Part shown: positions 45,820 to 53,069 of the stretch, piece by piece
Numbering within the stretch: the first letter of the stretch is position 1
Layout: every line of letters begins with the position of its first letter
Source of the DNA: Kocuria varians
GTDB taxonomy: Bacteria; Actinomycetota; Actinomycetes; Actinomycetales; Micrococcaceae
Direction: 5' to 3'
Assembly: GCF_006539885.1 (NCBI RefSeq)
Contig: NZ_BJNW01000008.1
Location: forward strand, 62,001-126,000
Length of the DNA stretch: 64,000 bases
Notes under the pieces: model-generated
Told to the model about the DNA's origin: nothing
What the model saw: only the letters and a program-made list of their open reading frames with translations
Database searches by the model: none
Made by a program: the position numbers and the translations under genes

Positions 45820-47022
45820 TCAGCGGCGCGTGCGCGTGAAGGCGGAGACGCCGGTGATGGCGCGGCCGACGATCAGGGCCTGCATGGAGTCGGTGCCCTC
45901 GTACGTGGAGACGACCTCCATGTCCGTGACGTGGCGTCCGATGTGGTTCTCGAGCAGCAGCCCGTTGCCGCCGAGCATGTCCCGGGCGGTGCGGCACATG
46001 TCCAGGGCCTTGCGGGAGGTGGTCATCTTCACGAGCGAGGCCATGGCGTCCGTGAGCTGGTCCGACTCCTGCAGCTCGGCCATGCGCGTGCACAGCAGCT
46101 GCATGGAGGTGAGGTCCGAGAGCATGGTCGCGAGGCGCTCCTGCACGAGCTGGTAGTTGGCGATCGGCAGCCCGAACTGCTCGCGCTCCAGGGCGTAGCT
46201 GGCCGCGATCTCGAACGCCGCCATGCCGTGGCCCACCGCCTCCCAGGACGCCCCGCCGCGGGTGGCCTTCAGGACCGTGTTGACGTCCTTGAAGCTGCGG
46301 CACCCGGGGAGCTGGTTCTCGGCCGGGATGTGCAGGTCCGTGATGACGATATCCGCCTGGTTGATGGCGCGCTTGCCGATCTTGCCGTCGATCACGGTGG
46401 GCTCGTAGCCGCGGGGGTAGCCGCCGTCCTGCTGCTTCTCCACGACGAAACCCTTGACCTGCCCGTCCGCCTCGTCCCGGGCGTAGAGCACGATCACGTC
46501 CGCCGCGTGGCCGTTGCCGATCCACCGCTTGTGCCCGTTGAGCACCCAGTGCTCGCCGTCGCGGCGCGCGGAGGTCTCCAGGGACACGGAGTCCGAGCCG
46601 TGGGCGGGCTCGGTCAGCGCGAACGCCCCGGTCTTCTCGATCCGCGCCATCGAGGGCAGCCACCGCTCACGCTGCTCGTCGCTGCCGAGCATGTAGATGC
46701 TGCCCATGCACAGGTTCGAGTGCACGCCGAAGAACGTGTTCACGGAGCCGTCCACGCGGCCGAGTTCCCTGGCGACCACGCCCGCCGCCCGTCGTGAGAG
46801 CCCGGGGCAGCCGTAGCCGGGGATGAACGTGCCCACGATCCCCAGCTCCGCGAGGCCCGTGAACGCCTCCGTGGGGTGCTCGCCCTTCTCCCACGCCTCG
46901 TTCACGACCGGCAGGATCCGCTCGCGGCCGTACGCGCGGACCCGGTCGCGCAGGGCGACGTCCTCCGCGGAGAGGTCCTGGTCCAGCAGGAAGAAGTCGG
47001 GGTTCTCGAGAAGTTCGCTCAT
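45820..47022 (-). CDS. Acyl-CoA dehydrogenase, glutaryl-CoA dehydrogenase-like
   Basis: 400-residue FAD enzyme. FALTEPAHGSDSVSLET and HKRWIGNGHAADVIVLYARD are the FAD and acyl-binding segments. The C-terminal part, with the catalytic Glu, reads VSTYEGTDSMQALIVGRA followed by ITGVSAF, which closely follows the end of mitochondrial glutaryl-CoA dehydrogenase as I remember it. It overlaps the CoA-transferase gene by four bases. Together they suggest glutarate to glutaryl-CoA to crotonyl-CoA; this is inference from the pair. The general fold assignment is firm, the substrate less so. Confidence 0.88.
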   Translation of the reverse strand: MSELLENPDFFLLDQDLSAEDVALRDRVRAYGRERILPVVNEAWEKGEHPTEAFTGLAELGIVGTFIPGYGCPGLSRRAAGVVARELGRVDGSVNTFFGVHSNLCMGSIYMLGSDEQRERWLPSMARIEKTGAFALTEPAHGSDSVSLETSARRDGEHWVLNGHKRWIGNGHAADVIVLYARDEADGQVKGFVVEKQQDGGYPRGYEPTVIDGKIGKRAINQADIVITDLHIPAENQLPGCRSFKDVNTVLKATRGGASWEAVGHGMAAFEIAASYALEREQFGLPIANYQLVQERLATMLSDLTSMQLLCTRMAELQESDQLTDAMASLVKMTTSRKALDMCRTARDMLGGNGLLLENHIGRHVTDMEVVSTYEGTDSMQALIVGRAITGVSAFTRTRR

Positions 47023-48194
47023 GAGGGGTCCTTTCGGGAGCGCAGCCACGCGAGGACGTCCTCGCGATCCGCGCCGAGGGCGGGCGGTGCCTTGTCGTAG
47101 GTCACGGGTGTGCGGCTGTAGGTCACGGGGTTCTTGACGAGGGGCACGGCGTCGTCCCCCTGCCCCACCTGCACGACCGGTTCCAGTCCCAGGAACGCCG
47201 CGTACTCCACGCCCTCCGGAACGGTGAGGATGGGCGCGCAGGCCACCCCCTGGTCCTGCAGCCGGGTGGCCCAGGCCTGCGCGGTGTCGCCGCGCAGGGC
47301 CCCGTTCAGCAGCGGGCGCAGCTCCTCCCGGTGGTTGTTCCGGTGCTCCACGGTGTCGAAGCGCGGGTCCTCGATGAGGTCCGGCATGCCCAGGACCGTG
47401 GAGAAGCGCCGGAACTGCGAGTTGTTGGCCACCGTGATGATCAGCTCCTTGTCCGCGGTGGGGAATGGACCGTAGGGGAACAGACTCGGGTGCTCGTTGC
47501 CCTGGCGCTGGGGGTCGTTGCCGCACGCGGCGTAGCCGGTGGTCTGGTTGACCATCCCGGACAGCGCCGCGGAGAGCAGGTCCAGGGCCACGTGCTGACC
47601 GCGCCCGGAGACGGTGCGCTCGTGCAGGGCACCCAGGACGGCGACGGCGGCGTGCAGCCCGGTGATGACGTCGAACAGCGCCACCCCGCCGCGCTGGGGA
47701 GGCCCGTCCGGGAAGCCCGTGACGGACATGAAGCCCGAGACCCCCTGCACCAGCAGGTCGTAGCCCGGCAGGTGCGCCCCGCCCCGGGTGCCGAAACCCG
47801 TGATGCTCGCGTGCACCAGGGACGGCCACCGCTCGGCCACGGAGGCCGGGTCCAGGCCGAACTGCTCCAGACCGCCCGGCTTGAAGTTCTCGATGAACAC
47901 GTCCGCGGAGTCGATGATCTCGTAGGCCGTTTCCAGGTCCTCCGGGTCCTTGAGGTCCAGCACGATCGAGTGCTTGTTGCGGTTCACCGAGAGGAAGTAC
48001 GTGCCGATGCCGTCGCGGCTCGGAGGCTTGTACAGCCGGGTGTCGTCCCCCTCCGGGCCCTCCACCTTGATCACCGTGGCACCCATGTCCGCGAGCAGCA
48101 TGGTGCAGTACGGGCCGGCGAGGATCCGGGAGAAGTCGGCGACGACGACGCCGCTGAGCGGGCCGGATCCGGTGGGGTCGGGGGTCAGGGACAT
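47019..48194 (-). CDS. Class III (CaiB/BaiF) CoA-transferase
   Basis: 391 residues. ILAGPYCTMLLADMGATVIK (N-terminal CoA-binding), EGPEGDDTR and NRNKHSIVLDLKD are the standard opening, and LPGYDLLVQGVSGFMSVTG contains the catalytic Asp (about 148). Such enzymes move CoA between carboxylates; with the glutaryl-CoA dehydrogenase-like gene, glutarate is the leading guess (compare human SUGCT). CTGGAGAACGC precedes the ATG. It is the first gene of a two-gene operon divergent from a LysR regulator. Confidence 0.88.
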   Translation of the reverse strand: MSLTPDPTGSGPLSGVVVADFSRILAGPYCTMLLADMGATVIKVEGPEGDDTRLYKPPSRDGIGTYFLSVNRNKHSIVLDLKDPEDLETAYEIIDSADVFIENFKPGGLEQFGLDPASVAERWPSLVHASITGFGTRGGAHLPGYDLLVQGVSGFMSVTGFPDGPPQRGGVALFDVITGLHAAVAVLGALHERTVSGRGQHVALDLLSAALSGMVNQTTGYAACGNDPQRQGNEHPSLFPYGPFPTADKELIITVANNSQFRRFSTVLGMPDLIEDPRFDTVEHRNNHREELRPLLNGALRGDTAQAWATRLQDQGVACAPILTVPEGVEYAAFLGLEPVVQVGQGDDAVPLVKNPVTYSRTPVTYDKAPPALGADREDVLAWLRSRKDPS

Positions 48195-48215
48195 GCGTTC
48201 TCCAGGGCATCGGTG

Positions 48216-48260
48216 GTGTGTCTCAGAACACACAAGCACTAGCATTGGGTTCTGTCCAAT
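48216..48260. promoter_or_regulatory. LysR-type operator region between CoA-transferase and regulator genes
   Basis: ATTGG GTTCTGT CCAAT (48244-48260) contains a T-N11-A box (48246 and 48258), the usual LysR-regulator recognition form. A second inverted repeat, GTGTGT CTCAGA ACACAC, lies at 48216-48233. The surrounding DNA is AT-rich for this genome. The pair fits the regulatory and activation sites of a divergent LysR system. Confidence 0.55.
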
Positions 48261-48353
48261 ATAAAAACATGCGCTCATTGATGCGCCACAGGCAATAAAG
48301 CCGACGGCGCGCGAGGCCTGTCCCGGCGGCGTCGGGCGCGGGAGGAGCGCACA

Positions 48354-49310
48354 GTGAGCACGCGGCGGAAGGTGGTCCCGGTCATGGAGGTGCACGAGGC
48401 AAAGGCGTTCCTCGCGGTGGCGCGGGAGCTGCACTTCGGGCGCGCAGCGGCGTCCCTGCGGATCGCGCAGCCGCCCCTGAGCAGGCTCATCAAGAGCATC
48501 GAGACGTCCCTGGGCACGGCGCTGTTCGAGCGCAGCACCCGCCAGGTGGCACTGACCCCGGCGGGGGAAGCGCTCGTGGAGCCCGCGAAGGCCCTGGTGG
48601 CGGCGTCCGAACAGGCCCGCGGCGCCGTCGCCAAATCGGTCACCGGGGAGACCGGGAGGGTGAGACTGGGCTTCGCGGGGGCGTCGATCAACAGGACGGT
48701 CGGCGCGCTGGCCCGCACCGTGCGCACCCACCGCCCGGGCATCCACCTGGAGCTGCACGGCTCGCAGTTCTCCCACCTGGCCATGCAGAAGGTGCTGGAC
48801 GGCTCCCTGGACACCGTGATCGGGCGCTGGGACTTCGTTCCGGCGGAGCTGCGCTCCAGCGTGCTCGGCTACGAGGAGGTCATGGCGGTGCTGCCCGCGG
48901 ACCACCCGCTCGCGGGGGAGGCGAGCGTGAGCATGGCGCAGCTCGCGGAGGAGTCGTGGGTGGTGCTGCCTTCGGGGCCCGGTGCCGCGCTGCAGAATCG
49001 GCTGACCTCGCTCGCCATGGCCGCCGGGTACATGCCCCGGATCGCGCAGGTGGCGCCGGACTCGTGGACGCTGCTCGTGCTCGTGGCCGCCCAGATCGGC
49101 TGCGCACTCAGCCTCGACACCGTGCGCGACAACGTCTCCTCCGAGGGCGTGGTCTTCCTCCCGCTCACTGAGGAGCAGCCGCCGCTGGAGGTGCAGATCC
49201 TCTGGCGCGGCGGCGACCCGAACCCCGCGCTGCGCTCGGTCGTCGCCATGGCGCAGAACCTCTACGGCGGCCCGCGCCGGGCGGGCGGATCCGGGGCCGG
49301 GGTGGGATGA
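48354..49310 (+). CDS. LysR-family transcriptional regulator
   Basis: 318 residues. The N-terminal helix-turn-helix (about 12-70: VHEAKAFLAVARELHFGRAA, AQPPLSRLIKSIETSLGTAL) is followed by a periplasmic-binding-fold effector domain. It is divergent from the CoA-transferase/dehydrogenase pair with operator-like repeats between, so it likely controls them in response to their acid substrate. GTG at 48354 follows GGAGGAGC; an ATG at 48384 would give the more usual short N-terminus and cannot be ruled out. Confidence 0.88.
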   Translation: MSTRRKVVPVMEVHEAKAFLAVARELHFGRAAASLRIAQPPLSRLIKSIETSLGTALFERSTRQVALTPAGEALVEPAKALVAASEQARGAVAKSVTGETGRVRLGFAGASINRTVGALARTVRTHRPGIHLELHGSQFSHLAMQKVLDGSLDTVIGRWDFVPAELRSSVLGYEEVMAVLPADHPLAGEASVSMAQLAEESWVVLPSGPGAALQNRLTSLAMAAGYMPRIAQVAPDSWTLLVLVAAQIGCALSLDTVRDNVSSEGVVFLPLTEEQPPLEVQILWRGGDPNPALRSVVAMAQNLYGGPRRAGGSGAGVG

Positions 49311-49505
49311 GCCGGGTAGCGGTCCAGGCGCCGGGCTGCCGGAACGCCGGGGCCGACGCCGCCCGGGGGCCGCGGCGTCGTCGACCCCGGCCCTGACGGG
49401 TACCGGGGTGGAGCCGAGCCGAACGGCGACGGGCCGCCACGCAGCTTCCGTGCCGCCTGCGGGCCATGCCGACGCAACCCGGCGGCGTCGTCCTCGCGTG
49501 CCCGT

Positions 49506-50369
49506 CTACCGGTAGTCGTACCAGCCCTTGCCGGACTTGCGGCCGTGCTCGCCGGCCTCGTACTTCTCCTTGATGGATTCCGCAGGCAGGGAGGCGGGGT
49601 CCCCGGTCTGCTCGTACTCGGCGAGGCGGATCAGGTAGACGACGTCGATCCCCACCATGTCCATGAGCTCGAACGGGCCCATGGGGTGGCGCAGGGCGGT
49701 GCGCGCGGCGGTGTCGATGTCCTCGAAGTCCGCCACGCCGTCCTCGTAGAGCTTCAGGGCCTCGGCCCGCAGCGCGCCGAGCAGGCGGTTGGCCACAAAG
49801 CCGGGGACCTCCTTCTTCAGCTCCACCGGCTGCTTGCCGAGCGAGCGGGCGAAGGCGACGGCGGTCGCGACCGTCTCGCGGGACGTGCCCGCGTGCGGGA
49901 CCACCTCCACGCACTCCATGACGAGCGCCGGGTTGAAGAAATGCACGTTGCACACCTTCTCCGGGCGGTTCGTGGCGTCCGCGACGCGCGAGGAGACGAT
50001 GTTCGAGGAGTTCGTCGCCAGGATCGTGTGCGGCGGGCACACCCGGTCCAGCTCCGCGAAGACCTGACGCTTGATCGTGAGGTCCTCCACGGCGGCCTCG
50101 ATCACGAGGTCCGCGTGGGCGGCGCAGGCGTCCCGGTCCGTGGAGAAGGTCAGGCGCTCGAAGGCCGCGTCAACGTCCTCCGGCGTGCGGCGGCCCTTGC
50201 TCACGTCCCGGTCCATGCGGGCGTGCAGCTGCTCGGACGCGCGGTCCACGGCGTCCTGGGCGATGTCCACGACGTCGGTCTCGTACCCGGCCAGCGCGCA
50301 GACCATGGCGATCTGCGAGCCCATGGCCCCGGCGCCGACCACGGTGACGTGCTGGATGTTCTCGCTCAC
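49506..50369 (-). CDS. 3-hydroxyacyl-CoA dehydrogenase
   Basis: Oxidises (S)-3-hydroxyacyl-CoA with NAD. 287 residues: VTVVGAGAMGSQIAMVCALA (about 8-27), then the catalytic His in NVHFFNPALVMECVEVV (about 140) and the C-terminal domain with HPMGPFELMDMVGIDVV. The length and TNSSNI segment match Hbd/PaaH-type single-domain enzymes. GTG at 50369 overlaps the hydratase stop by four bases. With the hydratase it could carry crotonyl-CoA from the nearby dehydrogenase pair toward acetoacetyl-CoA. Confidence 0.92.
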   Translation of the reverse strand: MSENIQHVTVVGAGAMGSQIAMVCALAGYETDVVDIAQDAVDRASEQLHARMDRDVSKGRRTPEDVDAAFERLTFSTDRDACAAHADLVIEAAVEDLTIKRQVFAELDRVCPPHTILATNSSNIVSSRVADATNRPEKVCNVHFFNPALVMECVEVVPHAGTSRETVATAVAFARSLGKQPVELKKEVPGFVANRLLGALRAEALKLYEDGVADFEDIDTAARTALRHPMGPFELMDMVGIDVVYLIRLAEYEQTGDPASLPAESIKEKYEAGEHGRKSGKGWYDYR

Positions 50370-51184
50370 TTGTTCACGTCCTTCTTGATGTCCTTCTGTG
50401 CGGCGGTGTGGAAGTCCGGGGTCCGCTTCTCCAGGAACGCGGTGGTTCCCTCGGTCTTCTCCGCGCTGCTGTAGAGCACGGACTGCGCCAGACGCTCCAG
50501 CAGGATGCCGGTGGCGTGGTCCACGTCGAAGCCGTGGCGGATCACCGTCTTGGCGAGCTGCACGGCCAGGGGGCCCTTGCTCATGATGGCGCGCGCGGTC
50601 TCGCGGGCGGTGTCCAGGAGGTCTGTCGGCGCCACGACTTGGGTGACGAGGCCCATGGCCAGGGCGTCCTCGGCCTTCACGCGGCGTCCGGTGAGGATGA
50701 TCTCGGTCGCCCGGCCCACCCCCACCAGCTTGGCGAGGCGCTGCGTGCCACCGGCCGCGGGCATGATGCCGAGCCCGGTCTCCGGCAGCGCGAACTGCGC
50801 GTTGGTGGAGGCCACGCGGATGTCGCACGCGAGCGCCAGCTCGTGCCCGCCGCCGAACGCGTACCCGTTCACCGCCGCGATCGTGGGCTTGGGGAACTGC
50901 TCGACCTTCTCGTACACGCCCTGCATGGTCGCCTTCAAGCCGTCCTTGGGGGTGCGCACGGCGAGCTCGTTGATGTCCGCGCCGGCCACGAACGCCTTGT
51001 CCCCGGCGCCGGTGAAGATCAGGACCTGGACGGCGTCGTCGTGCTCCAGGTCCGCCAGGGTGCGGGTCAGCGCCTGCAGGACCGTGGCATTGATCGCGTT
51101 GCGCACCTCCGGGCGGTTGACCGTGACCAGGGCGATCCCGTCCGTGACCTCGACGGTCAGGACGTCGCTGCTCTCCGCGCTCAT
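50366..51184 (-). CDS. Enoyl-CoA hydratase
   Basis: Crotonase fold, 272 residues. The oxyanion-hole segments KAFVAGADINEL (about 65) and AVNGYAFGGGHELALACDI (about 104-122) and both catalytic glutamates, in GGGHELALAC and LPETGLGIMPAAGGTQRL, are present, so hydration activity is expected. A short basic tail (KDIKKDVNK) ends the protein. GAGGAGAACACCCC precedes the ATG. First gene of the hydratase-dehydrogenase pair. Confidence 0.92.
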   Translation of the reverse strand: MSAESSDVLTVEVTDGIALVTVNRPEVRNAINATVLQALTRTLADLEHDDAVQVLIFTGAGDKAFVAGADINELAVRTPKDGLKATMQGVYEKVEQFPKPTIAAVNGYAFGGGHELALACDIRVASTNAQFALPETGLGIMPAAGGTQRLAKLVGVGRATEIILTGRRVKAEDALAMGLVTQVVAPTDLLDTARETARAIMSKGPLAVQLAKTVIRHGFDVDHATGILLERLAQSVLYSSAEKTEGTTAFLEKRTPDFHTAAQKDIKKDVNK

Positions 51185-51644
51185 GGGGTGTTCTCCTCGG
51201 TGGTGTGGGGCGTAACGGTGCTCGTTGCATCGGTGGGCGGGCTGTGGGCCCCGCCTCTCATCCACATTCATACCGTCTCCGAGTGACCGGAAGCAGGTTC
51301 CGGGCAGATTCATGCGGATCAGGTATCGACGGCCGTCATCCGGTGCATGCCACGGCGGCCCAGCACGTGCCTGGCGCCTCCGGCCGCACCACCCCGCGCG
51401 GCTGCGACATTCAGGGCGCGAAATGCCCACCGCGCGGGCGTTTTCGAGGGCATATCCCGCCTCAGATGTTCACGCCTCACCTGCTGGAGGCAACCTCGCC
51501 CGGGGCATGACTCACAGGTGTAGCAATGCCATGGATGCCCGCCAATCCGCAGGCACTTCTGCACCCCCAGAGTTCGTCAGCGCCCGGGGACGACGCCGCC
51601 CGCTCCCGTTGTCCACGCCCCGCCCCGGTGGGAGAGTGGGCGCC
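51185..51644. other. 460-base gap without a supported gene
   Basis: It contains the promoter side of the hydratase gene (minus-strand TATGAAT near 51270). A terminator-like hairpin lies at 51421-51443: AAATGCCC, seven-base loop, GGGCGTTT, with four T from 51441. A copy of the 11-mer lies at 51589. Nothing upstream of the hairpin on the plus strand looks coding, so it may end an unseen small RNA. A 14-codon frame starting near 51466 has no ribosome binding site. Confidence 0.4.
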
Positions 51645-52232
51645 ATGACCACTGACGCGCGAACCCCCGACCTCGACGACCTCCTCACCGCCCTGAACGC
51701 AGGCGAGACCATCCGCGGTGGGTCCCCACTGCACGCGGTCATGCACGAGTGCAGCCAGGAGGCGCTCGCCGTCACCGCGGAGCTCAACGCCAGCTACCAC
51801 TCGCCGGAGGAGGTCCGTTCACTGCTCTCCCACCTGAGCGGCCGCGCCGTCCCCGAGACCACGACCCTGTTCCCGCCGTTCCGCACCGACTTCGGGAAGA
51901 ACACCGTGTTCGGCGAGCGGGTCTTCGTGAACTCCGGCTGCACGTTCCAGGACCAGGGCGGCATCACCATCGGCGACGACTGCCTGATCGGTCACAACGC
52001 ACTGCTCGCCACCCTGAACCACGGCATGGACCCGGTGCACCGCGCGGACATGGAACCCGCGCCCATCGTGCTGGGCAGGGGCGTGTGGCTCGGCTCGAAC
52101 GTCACGGTCCTGCCGGGGGTCACCATTGGCGACGGTGCCGTGGTCGCCGCGGCCTCGGTGGTCACCAAGGACGTCCCGGCCAACACCGTGGTGGCCGGTT
52201 CACCGGCGCGGGTGGTGCGGGACGTCGTCTGA
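51645..52232 (+). CDS. Maltose/nodulation-type O-acetyltransferase (left-handed beta-helix)
   Basis: 195 residues of the LacA/Maa/NodL family, transferring acetyl from acetyl-CoA to a sugar hydroxyl. N-terminal helical cap, then hexapeptide repeats with the catalytic His in GDDCLIGHNALLATLNHGMD (about 106-125), RGVWLGSNVTVLPGVTIGDG (about 147-166) and the end VVAGSPARVVRDV. ATG at 51645 lies seven bases after GAGAGT (51632-51637), resembling the leaderless starts elsewhere in the window. The acceptor sugar is unknown. Confidence 0.9.
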   Translation: MTTDARTPDLDDLLTALNAGETIRGGSPLHAVMHECSQEALAVTAELNASYHSPEEVRSLLSHLSGRAVPETTTLFPPFRTDFGKNTVFGERVFVNSGCTFQDQGGITIGDDCLIGHNALLATLNHGMDPVHRADMEPAPIVLGRGVWLGSNVTVLPGVTIGDGAVVAAASVVTKDVPANTVVAGSPARVVRDVV

Positions 52233-52357
52233 GGTCGGGGCGTGTGTGTCATGTGTGACCCAAGCAACGGAACCCGTTGACGGGCCGGGGCGCACAGCGG
52301 AGCACTTATGACCAAGCGTGCGGTGAGCACGTCGCCGTACCTCGAAAGGACAGGAAA

Positions 52358-52961
52358 ATGACCGAGTACGCAGCTGTTGTCACGTTCCCCCGACAACGCC
52401 CAGGCCTACCAGGCCATCGCCAAGCTTCGTGATTCCTCCCTGATCAACGAGATCACCTCCGCGGCGCTCGTGGAGCGTGACGCGAACGGTCGTCTCACCG
52501 TTCCCGAGGGCGACGACGCCCTGATCGGCGCGGGCGCGGCCGGCGGCGGTCTGCTGGGCATGGTCGTGGGTGTGCTGGGCGGCCCGATCGGCATGCTCTT
52601 CGGCCTCGGTGCCGGGGCGCTCGCGGGCAGCCTCTTCGACCTGGACCGTGCCGAGGCCGGTGACACCGCCCTCGCGGAGTTCGGCCGGACCGTGAAGCCG
52701 GGCGGTAACGCCCTGATCCTGCAGACGGACGAGCCGGACGTCGCCGGTCTGGACGGTTTCGTGAAGGACCTCGGCGGCACCATCGTCCGCCGCCCGCTGG
52801 ACGAGGTCGTCGACGAGCTGGAGGCCCAGCAGGCCGCCGCGGAAGCCGCTGCGGACGCCGCCGACCAGAAGATGCGCGAGCAGCGCCGCGAAGAGCGCAA
52901 GGAGAAGTGGGACGAGCGCGTCGAGAACCTGCGCAAGAAGTTCCACCGCGACGAGAAGTAG
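52358..52961 (+). CDS. DUF1269-like glycine-rich protein, frameshifted after the tenth codon
   Basis: The good start (GAAAGGACAGGAAA before ATG 52358) reads MTEYAAVVTFP and then leaves frame. The rest of the family-like sequence, DNAQAYQAIAKLRDSS onward, continues in the +1 frame from 52392. The switch is at a C5 run (52387-52391); four C would restore one protein of about 200 residues. The in-frame TTG at 52377 lacks a ribosome binding site. Beyond it come a Gly-rich double helix (GAGAAGGGLLGMVVGVLGGP, about 55-75), an alpha/beta domain and a C-terminal basic coiled coil (QQAAAEAAADAADQKMREQR). Family function is unknown; stress-related roles are suspected. See the finding on alternatives. 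Confidence 0.7.
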
Positions 52962-52992
52962 TACCGCTCTCAGAGCGCGAACTTCACACGGC

Positions 52993-53022
52993 GAGGCCGC
53001 TTCCCCGAGGGGAGACGGCCTC
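52993..53022 (+). terminator. Terminator after the frameshifted DUF1269-like gene
   Basis: GAGGCCG (52993-52999) pairs with CGGCCTC (53016-53022), with inner TCCCC/GGGGA, followed by GTTGCTTTT. Convergent with hsdR, which ends at 53070. Confidence 0.8.
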
Positions 53023-53069
53023 GTTGCTTTTCCATGAAAAGCGACGGGGATTGTCAGCCCCTGGAGCAC

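Noticed and set aside
51466-51510. Fourteen-codon leader peptide MFTPHLLEATSPGA
   Set aside because: There is no ribosome binding site, no amino-acid run suggesting attenuation, and no related downstream gene.
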